DNA from: Streptococcaceae bacterium | GTDB lineage: Bacteria > Bacillota > Bacilli > Lactobacillales > Streptococcaceae | Direction of reading: 5' to 3' | Length of the DNA stretch: 10,469 nucleotides | NCBI GenBank assembly: GCA_031279745.1 | Contig: JAITHN010000046.1 | Coordinates: 1-10,469 of the forward strand | In this document: one piece after another, positions 1-7,673 of the stretch | Layout: each line of letters opens with the position of its first letter | Numbering within the stretch: the stretch's first letter is position 1 | Program-made: the position numbers and the translations under genes | Notes under the pieces: model-generated | What the model saw: only the letters and a program-made list of their open reading frames with translations | Told to the model about the DNA's origin: nothing | Database searches by the model: none

Positions 1-1
1 A

Positions 2-1210
2 ACAGGAATCAAGACGCTTCGCATCGATTATAATCGGAAAGATGGCTATTACTTCCATGTGACCAACTCAAACTTGTCTCAAATGCCGGATGATGGGCAC
101 TTTTATAGAAAAGCAACGCTAAAAAATGCCGAGAGATATGGAACGGAAGAACTGCAAAAAGTAGAGAGACTTATTTTAGACTCCACCCAGAAGAGTGTAC
201 AATTAGAATACGAGCTCTTTCTAGAAATCCGAAAAACCGTAGAAACCTATATTCATAAATTAAAGAGAACGGCGAATAGCATTGCGACACTTGATGTTCT
301 GCTTTCTTTTGCAACAGTAGCGGAAAACAATCACTATACAAGGCCGAAAATATCCAAGAATAAGAAAGTGGTTCAGATAGAAAACGGACGCCATCCTGTG
401 GTTGAAAAAGTGCTAGGGGCAAACGAATACATTCAGAATTCAGTTAAGATGGATGAAGAAACTTCGATATTGCTTATTACAGGTCCGAACATGAGCGGGA
501 AATCAACCTACATGCGTCAACTTGCTTTAACGGCGATTATGTCGCAGATTGGGAGCTTTATTCCAGCAGATAAGGCAGAGCTGCCAATATTTGACCGGAT
601 TTTCACCAGAATTGGTGCAAGCGACGACTTAATCAGCGGGCAGTCTACTTTTATGGTGGAGATGATGGAAGCCAATCTTGCATTAAGACATGCAACGGAT
701 AGAAGTTTAATCCTTTTTGATGAATTGGGACGAGGAACGGCAACCTATGATGGAATGGCATTGGCTCAATCCATCCTGGAGTACATCCACAAGCATTTGA
801 AGGCGAAGACGATTTTTTCAACACATTATCACGAATTGACTCGCTTAAGCGAGGAATTGCAAGGATTGAAAAACATTCACGTAGGCGCGGTGGAAAGAGA
901 AGGTGTATTGCATTTCCTTCACAAGATTATGGAAGGTGCGGCCGATAAGAGTTATGGGATTCATGTGGCAAAGATCGCTGGCCTGCCAACTGAGCTGCTT
1001 GAAAGAGCCAAAAGCATTTTGACTCAATTAGAAAATCAAAAAGAACCCGTGCTTAAAGAAGCGACTCAAACTGGAGGACAGATGGATTTATTTTCTGAGC
1101 GGGGGCAAGTGACAAGTGAGGTTGAAGAGAAAATTCGGGCGCTAAATCTTTCAGAAATGACGCCCTTAGAGGCATTGAATCAACTGTATGAAATACAAAG
1201 GAAATTGTGA
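2..1210 (+). CDS. mutS: DNA mismatch repair protein MutS, C-terminal part (5' end outside window)
   Basis: This is the last 402 codons of MutS, the ATPase that binds mismatches and small loops and recruits MutL. The frame is open from base 2, and the first GTG (59) lies inside the conserved lever/clamp region, so it is not the true start; MutS is usually about 850 residues. Visible parts in order are the end of the lever/clamp region, then the ABC-type ATPase with Walker A GPNMSGKST (482-508), the Walker B/signature stretch DELGRGT (719-739) and the STHYHEL motif near 820. Near the C-terminus QMDLF (1079-1093) fits the beta-clamp-binding pentapeptide, which in the family tethers MutS to the replisome. 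The stop is 28 bases before mutL, so the two genes are probably co-transcribed. No damage is seen in the visible part. Confidence 0.97.
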   Translation, partial: TGIKTLRIDYNRKDGYYFHVTNSNLSQMPDDGHFYRKATLKNAERYGTEELQKVERLILDSTQKSVQLEYELFLEIRKTVETYIHKLKRTANSIATLDVLLSFATVAENNHYTRPKISKNKKVVQIENGRHPVVEKVLGANEYIQNSVKMDEETSILLITGPNMSGKSTYMRQLALTAIMSQIGSFIPADKAELPIFDRIFTRIGASDDLISGQSTFMVEMMEANLALRHATDRSLILFDELGRGTATYDGMALAQSILEYIHKHLKAKTIFSTHYHELTRLSEELQGLKNIHVGAVEREGVLHFLHKIMEGAADKSYGIHVAKIAGLPTELLERAKSILTQLENQKEPVLKEATQTGGQMDLFSERGQVTSEVEEKIRALNLSEMTPLEALNQLYEIQRKL

Positions 1211-1238
1211 GAATAGAATCGACTGAGTAGGAGAAAAG

Positions 1239-3293
1239 ATGGGGCATATTCAAGAACTTACAACTGCCTTGGCAAATAAAATCGCTGCTGGGGAAGTTGT
1301 TGAAAGACCTGCGAGCGTAGTCAAAGAGCTTGTTGAAAATGCAATAGATGCGGGTGCTAGTGAAATCGCTGTTCGACTTGAGGAAAGTGGAATGCGTGAA
1401 ATTCAAGTTGTCGATAACGGAGAAGGAATTCGAAAAGATGAGATTCGTCTGGCGTTTAAGCGTCATGCGACAAGTAAAATAAGAGATGTGAATGATTTAT
1501 TTCGCATTCAAACTCTCGGGTTTCGAGGTGAGGCACTTCCAAGCATTGCGAGCGTTTCAGAACTTGAGATCCTTTCAGCAAACGAGGAGGATGAGGAAGG
1601 AAGTCGTCTCGTATTGAAAGGTGGGGAGGAAGTTGTATTTGAACCTGCTCCACTGAGAAAAGGGACAAAAATCACGGTTAAAAATCTCTTCTTTAATACA
1701 CCTGCTCGTTTGAAATATGTTCGCAGCTTGCCAACAGAGCTCTCCAAAATTACAGATATTTTAAATCGAATTGCACTTAGTCATCCAGAGATCTCATTTT
1801 CATTAACTCATGAGGGGCAAAATCTGATTTCGACTCACGGGAATGGAAGTTTGAAAGTTGCGATTGCAGGGGTATACGGGCATCAAACGGCTAGTAAAAT
1901 GGTTGAGATCACAGGTGAGGATTTTGACTATAAGGTTCACGGATTTGTAAGCCTTCCAGAGGATACGAGAAGTAACCGGAATTACATTTCCCTCATCATC
2001 AATGGACGATATGTGAAAAATTACTTGTTGAATAAGGCGATTGCTTCTGGCTATGGAAGTAAATTAATGGGCGGCCGTTTCCCGATTGCCGTTCTTCATA
2101 TCGAACTGGACCCTCTATTAATTGATGTGAACGTGCATCCAACGAAGCAAGAAGTTCGACTATCCAATGAACGCGAGCTGATGGGATTGATTACACGATT
2201 GATTCAAGTTGCATTTCAGAAAAAAGTCTTAATTCCAGAGGTGTCGAATACTGGGCGTAGAAATGAGACAACAAGGAAAGAAGTAGAGCAGCTTTCCCTT
2301 GAAGACAGCATGATAGAAACTCCAAGTTTATTTGAAAAAAAGAATAAACCAATTGCTAGTTCACCTGGCGAAGATGTGGGATTTGATGTGGAAAAAGGTG
2401 TCTTTTATATAAAAGAAAACGCGCCTTTAAAAGAGGGGAATCCTATCCGTTCTGAATTGCGTGAAAAACCGCTATCAGACAGCGAAGAACGTCTAAGTGC
2501 TGAAATTACGGAGAGTTCTTCAACGGTGGACAGTGAACTTGCAGAATACACACCAGATAGAGACACAGAACTTGCGGATTGTGAAAATGAGTTAAAAAAC
2601 CATCCTGACTTTGACTTTGCCAACCGTCAACGTTCCAAGGTGGAAATAGAAAAAATATGGGAAAATCTTCAAAAAGAGGAAGAAGTCAGTGCTTTTCCGA
2701 CACTGGATTATTTTGGGCAAATGCATGGAACGTATCTCTTTGCCTCAACGAGACAAGGATTATATGTTGTTGATCAACATGCCGCACAGGAGCGAATAAA
2801 ATATGAATATTACAGAGAAGAAATTGGGAATGTAGGGAATAACATGCAGGACCTTTTGATTCCGATAATTTTCGAATATTCATTGAGTGATCGAATTAGA
2901 ATCTTAGAGAACAGGGAATTATTAGCCACTGTTGGTGTTGAAATCGAGGAATATGGGCAACATCATCTTATTGTTCGAACACATCCAACATGGATACGGC
3001 AGGGGAAAGAAGAGAATGTCCTTCGTGAATTGATGGATATGTTTCTAGCCACTGGACAGGTGAGTGTGAAAAAATTCCGTGAAGAAACTGCCATCATGAT
3101 GAGCTGTAAACGTTCAATCAAAGCCAACCATCATCTAAGCGAACTGCAGGCAAGACAGTTGTTAAAGGACTTGGAAAAGTGTAAAAACCCGTACAACTGT
3201 CCTCACGGTCGACCAGTACTCATTCATTTTTCAAACTATGAAATGGAGCGGTTCTTTAAGAGGATTCAAGATCCACACGAAAATTTCAAATAG
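1239..3293 (+). CDS. mutL: DNA mismatch repair endonuclease MutL
   Basis: 684-residue MutL, the partner that couples mismatch recognition by MutS to strand incision. The start ATG follows TAGGAG with a 5-base spacer. The N-terminal GHKL ATPase shows E33-N34 in the ENAIDAG motif, DNGEGI (59-64) and GFRGEAL (94-100). An acidic, poorly conserved linker covers roughly residues 330-490. The C-terminal dimerisation domain carries the metal-dependent nicking motifs: DQHAAQERIKYE (512-523), C623 in CKRSIKAN, CPHGRP (654-659) and the FKR element (673-675). In the family these mark a MutL that nicks DNA itself, as expected where MutH and Dam-directed repair are absent. QDLLIP (537-542) matches the beta-clamp-binding site known in Bacillus MutL. 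The gene lies 28 bases after mutS and 58 before the next gene. Length and motifs are normal. Confidence 0.97.
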   Translation: MGHIQELTTALANKIAAGEVVERPASVVKELVENAIDAGASEIAVRLEESGMREIQVVDNGEGIRKDEIRLAFKRHATSKIRDVNDLFRIQTLGFRGEALPSIASVSELEILSANEEDEEGSRLVLKGGEEVVFEPAPLRKGTKITVKNLFFNTPARLKYVRSLPTELSKITDILNRIALSHPEISFSLTHEGQNLISTHGNGSLKVAIAGVYGHQTASKMVEITGEDFDYKVHGFVSLPEDTRSNRNYISLIINGRYVKNYLLNKAIASGYGSKLMGGRFPIAVLHIELDPLLIDVNVHPTKQEVRLSNERELMGLITRLIQVAFQKKVLIPEVSNTGRRNETTRKEVEQLSLEDSMIETPSLFEKKNKPIASSPGEDVGFDVEKGVFYIKENAPLKEGNPIRSELREKPLSDSEERLSAEITESSSTVDSELAEYTPDRDTELADCENELKNHPDFDFANRQRSKVEIEKIWENLQKEEEVSAFPTLDYFGQMHGTYLFASTRQGLYVVDQHAAQERIKYEYYREEIGNVGNNMQDLLIPIIFEYSLSDRIRILENRELLATVGVEIEEYGQHHLIVRTHPTWIRQGKEENVLRELMDMFLATGQVSVKKFREETAIMMSCKRSIKANHHLSELQARQLLKDLEKCKNPYNCPHGRPVLIHFSNYEMERFFKRIQDPHENFK

Positions 3294-3327
3294 TTTTCCA
3301 CAGAACTGTGGAAAATGCTGTGCAAAG
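3294..3327. promoter_or_regulatory. Inverted pair of DnaA-box-like sequences plus a third near-match
   Basis: TTTTCCACAG (3294-3303) and CTGTGGAAAA (3306-3315) form a perfect 10-base inverted repeat around AA. Each arm contains TTTTCCACA, which fits the DnaA-box consensus TTWTNCACA, one on each strand with the CACA ends facing. A third minus-strand sequence, CTTTGCACA (3319-3327), differs from the consensus only at its first base. No T-run follows, so this is not an intrinsic terminator. DnaA binding is an inference from the consensus; a short RNA hairpin is the alternative. Confidence 0.45.
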
Positions 3328-3351
3328 TCTAGATGAATGTATGGAGGAAGT

Positions 3352-4134
3352 ATGAATAAGAAGGTTGCTTTTTTTGATATTGATGGAACGTTAGCGGATA
3401 ATACCATGCTCCATGAACCTAAAGTTGTAGATAGAATTCCAGAGAGTGCAAAATTAGCACTAACCCAACTAAGGGAAAATGGGATAAATCCTGTTTTGGC
3501 AACGGGAAGAAGTGTTGGAATGGTAAAGGACCTCATGGAAGAATTAAAGATGAACAGTGTGGTCTCAAGTAATGGAGCGGTAGTCGTTTTTAAAGGAGAG
3601 GTCATTTGGGAAAGTTATCTCTCTGAAGCAGAAGTCGACAGAATCGCTCAACTTCTTTTGAAAAAGAAGAAAACCTTTATTCTCGAAACGAAAGATGTAA
3701 TCTTTCAACTCAATAAGGGAAATGTCGCTGTAGGAGATGGAAGTTTCGAGATTGTGACGTGGGAAGGGAGTGGATATCCGGAAAAGGTCATACAGATTGT
3801 GGTGATCGAGACGGATGAGTTTCCAGAAGGAATTGACACTGGTGAGATACATGCGGTTCGTGTTGGAATGCATGAATATGATATAAAGAAAAGAAATGTC
3901 ACGAAAGCGATTGGGATTCGACATTTGCTGAACGCTGAGAACTTGACCGCAGAAGAGGCAATCGCTTTTGGAGATGAAGAGAATGACATGGAAATGTTTC
4001 AAGAAGTTTCTTTTAGTATCGCTTTGGGAAATGGAAATGAAAAGTTGAAGGCAATTGCGGATTATGTAACAACAAGCGTGAAAGAAGACGGTGTATATAA
4101 CGCTTGTAAAAAATATGGATGGTTGGGTGAGTAA
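3352..4134 (+). CDS. Cof-type HAD-IIB family phosphatase
   Basis: 260-residue haloacid-dehalogenase-superfamily hydrolase of the Cof/YkrA-like type, probably a cytoplasmic phosphatase acting on a small phosphorylated metabolite; the substrate cannot be read from the sequence. Motif I is DIDGT with nucleophile D9 and acid/base D11. Motif II is ATGR with T51, motif III is probably K185 in TKAIG, and motif IV is GDEEND with D208 and D212. The C2-type cap lies between motifs II and III. An ATG at 3337 is in frame, but I chose 3352 because GGAGG (3343-3347) sits 4 bases before it and would otherwise be coding. Its stop TAA touches the ruvA ATG, so translation of ruvA is probably coupled to it. The link to DNA repair is positional only. 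Confidence 0.9.
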   Translation: MNKKVAFFDIDGTLADNTMLHEPKVVDRIPESAKLALTQLRENGINPVLATGRSVGMVKDLMEELKMNSVVSSNGAVVVFKGEVIWESYLSEAEVDRIAQLLLKKKKTFILETKDVIFQLNKGNVAVGDGSFEIVTWEGSGYPEKVIQIVVIETDEFPEGIDTGEIHAVRVGMHEYDIKKRNVTKAIGIRHLLNAENLTAEEAIAFGDEENDMEMFQEVSFSIALGNGNEKLKAIADYVTTSVKEDGVYNACKKYGWLGE

Positions 4135-4725
4135 ATGTTTGAGTATATAATTGGGAAAATAAGTTTGATTTCTCCATCCTATATTGTGATTGAGCGAGAT
4201 GGGTTGGGCTACAAGCTCTATGTAGCCAATCCGTATCGATTTTCAGGGTATGTGGATCAGGAGAGAAAGGTCTTCCTTCATCAAGTGGTTAGAGAGGATG
4301 CTCAAATGCTCTACGGATTTATGGATGAATCTGAAAAAGCAATATTCGAGAGACTCATCAATGTTTCAGGGATTGGACCTAAAAGCGCTTTGGCGATTTT
4401 GGCTCCAGAAGACCATCTAGGATTGTTAACTGCCATTCAAAATGCGGACATCACCTATTTAACGAAGTTCCCCGGTGTAGGAAAGAAAACCGCACAGCAG
4501 ATGGTATTAGATTTGCAAGATAAATTAGCCAAAGAATTCTCCAATTCAGGAGTTCCTCAACCTGAGATTGAATCAGGGGAACTAGAAGATGCACTACAGG
4601 CACTGAAAACATTAGGATATGCGGAGAAAGACTTGAAGAAATTGAAAAAAGAACTAACTGGGGAATCTTTAACAACGGATGGCTATATACGAAAGGCGCT
4701 GAAATTATTAACAAGCAAGAGGTAG
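4135..4725 (+). CDS. ruvA: Holliday junction branch migration complex subunit RuvA
   Basis: 196-residue RuvA, which forms a tetramer on four-way junctions and loads the RuvB motor. The N-terminal OB-fold domain starts MFEYIIGKI. Two helix-hairpin-helix elements follow: VSGIGPKSA (77-85) and FPGVGKKTA (112-120), the DNA-backbone contacts of domain II. A flexible linker around residues 140-155 leads to the small C-terminal domain that binds RuvB, recognisable from ALQALKTLGY onward. The ATG follows the preceding TAA with no gap and no strong ribosome site is visible, which suggests translational coupling to the phosphatase gene. I see no LexA-type GAAC-N4-GTTC box ahead of it, although ruvAB is SOS-controlled in several relatives. 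Confidence 0.97.
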   Translation: MFEYIIGKISLISPSYIVIERDGLGYKLYVANPYRFSGYVDQERKVFLHQVVREDAQMLYGFMDESEKAIFERLINVSGIGPKSALAILAPEDHLGLLTAIQNADITYLTKFPGVGKKTAQQMVLDLQDKLAKEFSNSGVPQPEIESGELEDALQALKTLGYAEKDLKKLKKELTGESLTTDGYIRKALKLLTSKR

Positions 4726-4728
4726 AAA

Positions 4729-5733
4729 ATGGATGAAGAAAGAATTTTAGATCCAGATGAAAAAAATGGAGAGAACGCCATTGAACGATCGCTTCGGCCC
4801 CAACTTTTAGAAGAATATATCGGGCAAGACAAAGTAAAAGAGAAGATTTCTATTTATATTCAGGCGAGTAAAAAGAGAGAAGAAGCGTTGGATCACGTTC
4901 TTCTTTTTGGACCTCCTGGACTTGGAAAAACGACAATGGCGTTTGTTATCGCGCAGGAATTAGGTGTGAATATTAAGCAAACAAGTGGACCTGCCATAGA
5001 AAAACCAGGCGATCTTGTTGCGATACTCAATGAATTAGAAGCGGGAGATGTAATATTCATCGATGAAATCCACCGTCTGCCTAGAGTGGCAGAAGAAATG
5101 CTGTATTCTGCGATGGAAGATTTTTACGTGGATATTATGGTTGGAACAGGGCCAACAGCTCATGCTGTTCACTTCCCTCTTCCACCGTTTACATTGATTG
5201 GTGCAACGACTCGTGCGGGGATGTTGTCCGCTCCCATGCGAGATCGTTTTGGAATTCACTTGCATATGGAGTATTACGAAACAAAAGATTTAGAGGAAAT
5301 CGTTCTTCGCAGCAGTGAGATTTTCAATTGTGAAATTAAGGAATCAGGTGCCTTTGAAATTGCGAGAAGAAGCCGTGGAACCCCAAGGATTGCCAATCGT
5401 CTTTTAAAACGAGTTCGAGATTTTGCCGATGTGAAAAGTGATGGAGTGATTACAAAAGAGATTGCTTCCTCTGCTCTCAAGATGCTCGAAGTAGATGATG
5501 AGGGGCTAGACTTGGTCGATCAAACCATATTAAAGACGATGATTGAACTTTACCAAGGGGGACCGGTCGGACTTTCAACGCTTGCGGTCAATATTTCGGA
5601 GGATACGGAAACAGTTGAAGATATGTATGAACCTTATCTGATTCAAAAAGGATTTTTGAAGAGAACCAAAAACGGGAGAATGGCCACGCCGCTAGCCTTT
5701 GAGCATTTTGGATATCCTTATTTAGGGGAATAG
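4729..5733 (+). CDS. ruvB: Holliday junction branch migration DNA helicase RuvB
   Basis: 334-residue AAA+ motor that forms hexameric rings and pumps DNA through the RuvA-bound junction. Visible motifs are SLRPQLLEEYIGQ near the N-terminus, Walker A GPPGLGKTT (61-69), Walker B DEIH (112-115), sensor 1 GATTRAG (158-164), the arginine finger at R171 in MRDRFG, and sensor 2 with R220 in GTPRIANRLLKR. A winged-helix domain follows, with the typical GGPVGLSTLA and a C-terminal PYLIQKGFLKRT. The start ATG is 3 bases after the ruvA stop, with AAGAGG (4717-4722) inside the end of ruvA. The length is normal for the family and all key residues are present. A terminator follows about 50 bases after the stop. 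Confidence 0.98.
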   Translation: MDEERILDPDEKNGENAIERSLRPQLLEEYIGQDKVKEKISIYIQASKKREEALDHVLLFGPPGLGKTTMAFVIAQELGVNIKQTSGPAIEKPGDLVAILNELEAGDVIFIDEIHRLPRVAEEMLYSAMEDFYVDIMVGTGPTAHAVHFPLPPFTLIGATTRAGMLSAPMRDRFGIHLHMEYYETKDLEEIVLRSSEIFNCEIKESGAFEIARRSRGTPRIANRLLKRVRDFADVKSDGVITKEIASSALKMLEVDDEGLDLVDQTILKTMIELYQGGPVGLSTLAVNISEDTETVEDMYEPYLIQKGFLKRTKNGRMATPLAFEHFGYPYLGE

Positions 5734-5785
5734 GAACGCAAAGCAGGTAAGTGAGCGATTCGCAAAAACATAGAAGAATGAGAGT

Positions 5786-5812
5786 AACCAAGCAGAAATG
5801 CTTGGTTTTTTT
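5786..5812 (+). terminator. Intrinsic terminator after ruvB
   Basis: AACCAAGCA (5786-5794) and TGCTTGGTT (5799-5807) pair perfectly over 9 bases around a GAAA tetraloop, followed by a run of seven T (5806-5812). It ends the mutSL-ruvAB unit and separates it from the surface-protein genes. Confidence 0.9.
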
Positions 5813-5840
5813 ACATTTCAATCCTTTTTTAATGTAAAAT
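5810..5840 (+). promoter_or_regulatory. Candidate promoter of the surface-protein operon, inside an inverted repeat
   Basis: TTTACA (5810-5815, five of six bases of a -35) and TAAAAT (5835-5840, five of six of a -10, preceded by TG) are 19 bases apart, slightly long. The same elements lie in a perfect inverted repeat, TTTTACATT (5809-5817) and AATGTAAAA (5831-5839), with centres 22 bases or two helical turns apart. That geometry suits a dimeric regulator covering both promoter boxes, which is an inference. The -35 shares bases with the T-run of the upstream terminator. Confidence 0.45.
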
Positions 5841-5867
5841 TAAGATATTAATGAAAAGGACGCATCT

Positions 5868-7673
5868 ATGAAAAAAATAACAATCATTTTTATGACCTTA
5901 TTGCTTTTTACAGTGAGCATGTTGGCGCAACAGAGAAAAGCTCTTTCAGAAGTTGTGGACGGGAATGTAGAAATACAGAAATCGGAAATGAAAAGTCTTC
6001 CTGCTCCAAAGGCTGGAACAATCAACGTAACACTGCATTTGAATAATTTCAATCAAAGCGAATTGAAGAAGATGTCCATTGAGTGTTATAACATCACCTC
6101 TATTTATCATTCCATTTTGAAAAGCGAAAATGAACTAAGTTCATCGATCATTCATACAAGAATCTTGAAAGGATTTGACTGGACGAACAAAAATCCAAAA
6201 ATCAATGATAGTGGAAAGATAAGTTCGGCGAGTCAAAATTGGACGGCGGTGATGGATGCTCAAGAAAAGATTTCGTATTTTTTGAATCTTCCTTTAAAGT
6301 CGAAGTTCGAGGGAAAGGAAGTTGATTCCCTCTACTTGATAAAAGATAATGGAGCATCAAATAAAACACCGCCAATTTTAATCCATCTTCCTTTTGTAGA
6401 AGAAGATGGAATGAGCGATGCAATTCACCTTTATGCGAGAAGATTGGATGAAGCACCAAGTAATATTAATATTTCCCTTCTAGAAGTTGAAAACCGAGTG
6501 GGCGAAATAAAGTCTGAGATTATTTCTTATGGTACGGAAGCGTTGTCGGATTCAACAGATCATATAGAGTCCTCACCAGAATTTAAAACTAGCGTTGGTG
6601 ACAAGGCAACGTATTTATTTTCAGTTACACTGCCAAAAGAATTAGGAGAAGATCCAAGTTTCACTGGGCCGCTCTCCTTCTATGCCAATCCAAGTGTTGG
6701 ACTCAAAATAGAATCCGTCTATTTCAAAGGAGTGGTAGGGGAAAAGCAAACGGAACAAGAGATGATGTTCGGCGTTCATAAATTGCTCGATCACAAATAT
6801 AAAAGTGATTTTGTAAGCGCGAAGGATTTCTTGTTTAAAGATGGTGAAATTATATATAAAGACCCCAAAATTGATGTTTCAAAAGTGAAATCAGGAGATG
6901 CATTTAGACTGGAGTCGCTCGATTTACCTTACTTCAAGGAAAGGTTGCTTGGAAAAACATTCCAGTTTCTTTTTACAGCGGAGATAACTAAAGAAATTGG
7001 AATTGAATCTTTTGCGCACTTAGATGGATATATTGAAATTAAGCGAAAAGGAATGAAACCATGGATAGAACGTGGGCAATCACGTGATATTACAAGTTGT
7101 GGAGAAAAGTTTTTATTGGTTGATGCATCAACTAAGGACGTCTTAAAAAAAGCCATCTCATTTCATCTATATAAGAACCAAGGAACTGAGAAAGCCCCCG
7201 TTCTAGGAGAAGAGATCTTCCTTCAATCAACTGGGAATTCAGGATTCTATGCTCCTTGCTTAGAGAAGAAAGCTTTGGCAAAAACGAGCAAAGAGGGAAG
7301 GTTAAATATTTTTGGGATTGGCGAGGGAGATTATGTCCTTGTTGAAGACAAAAATGAGAAAACGTATAGAACTGACGAGAAAATGATTCCCTTTAAAGCA
7401 GATTTTTTCTCGTATTCGGGTTTAAATGAGCTTTATATTCCCAAGACTAGAGAAACAAATACCAACAAGTTAATAACGCTCGCCATTACTGAAGGTCCCT
7501 ACCGAGACTGGGCATTTCTGACGAAGACTGATGGACTTACAACAAGGCTGATTGTAATGAATGGAGGGGGCATGACGATAAGCATAAGTGCAATCATTGT
7601 ATTTCTGCTCTTCCTAAGTTGCGGAACAGCAATCGTCATTCTGCTTTTAAAAAGGAAAGAGGTATCAAGTTGA
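5868..7673 (+). CDS. Secreted membrane-anchored SpaA-pilin-like surface protein
   Basis: 601 residues; AAAGGA (5855-5860) lies 7 bases before the ATG. Residues 1-20 form a signal peptide, and a C-terminal helix (about 570-594) ends in KRKEVSS, so the bulk should be extracellular. The domain order resembles SpaA-type pilin subunits. The first domain ends with HLPF (173-176) then HLYARRLD (187-194), aligning by eye with the LPMTNPDG...VHVYPKN region. A middle domain (about 235-400) starts FKTSVGDKATYLF. A third, Cna-B/SpaA-like domain (about 405-505) has D419 in FLLVDAS and E493 in YVLVED. The chemistry is missing: the pilin-motif lysine position is R191, the isopeptide lysine two residues before D419 is L417, and MNGGGM replaces LPXTG before the helix. 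No sortase gene is in view. Function is unknown; adhesion or a structural partner for the next gene product is plausible. Confidence 0.75.
   Translation: MKKITIIFMTLLLFTVSMLAQQRKALSEVVDGNVEIQKSEMKSLPAPKAGTINVTLHLNNFNQSELKKMSIECYNITSIYHSILKSENELSSSIIHTRILKGFDWTNKNPKINDSGKISSASQNWTAVMDAQEKISYFLNLPLKSKFEGKEVDSLYLIKDNGASNKTPPILIHLPFVEEDGMSDAIHLYARRLDEAPSNINISLLEVENRVGEIKSEIISYGTEALSDSTDHIESSPEFKTSVGDKATYLFSVTLPKELGEDPSFTGPLSFYANPSVGLKIESVYFKGVVGEKQTEQEMMFGVHKLLDHKYKSDFVSAKDFLFKDGEIIYKDPKIDVSKVKSGDAFRLESLDLPYFKERLLGKTFQFLFTAEITKEIGIESFAHLDGYIEIKRKGMKPWIERGQSRDITSCGEKFLLVDASTKDVLKKAISFHLYKNQGTEKAPVLGEEIFLQSTGNSGFYAPCLEKKALAKTSKEGRLNIFGIGEGDYVLVEDKNEKTYRTDEKMIPFKADFFSYSGLNELYIPKTRETNTNKLITLAITEGPYRDWAFLTKTDGLTTRLIVMNGGGMTISISAIIVFLLFLSCGTAIVILLLKRKEVSS
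7656..7672 (+). promoter_or_regulatory. Ribosome site that fixes a TTG start overlapping the upstream stop
   Basis: AAAGAGG (7656-7662) lies inside the last codons of the surface-protein gene, 7 bases before TTG at 7670. The TTG shares bases with the upstream stop as TTGA (7670-7673). The alternative ATG at 7682 would be 19 bases from this site, which is too far, so TTG is preferred. Confidence 0.7.

Noticed and set aside
59..61. GTG at 59 as a start codon for a truncated MutS
   Set aside because: The frame is open and homologous to MutS before it, so the gene simply begins outside the window.
3294..3315. Inverted repeat after mutL as a terminator
   Set aside because: The stem is AT-flanked with a very small loop and is followed by ATGC rather than a T-run; the phosphatase gene follows closely.
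3337..3351. Upstream ATG as the start of the HAD phosphatase
   Set aside because: It would make the strong GGAGG part of the coding sequence and has no ribosome site of its own; ATG at 3352 is correctly spaced.
4100..4140. SOS (LexA) box upstream of ruvA
   Set aside because: No GAAC-N4-GTTC-like sequence is present; ruvA is joined directly to the preceding gene.
7437..7451. IPKTR (residues 524-528) as a variant sortase motif
   Set aside because: It lacks the essential glycine and lies more than 40 residues before the membrane helix; sorting motifs sit directly before the helix.
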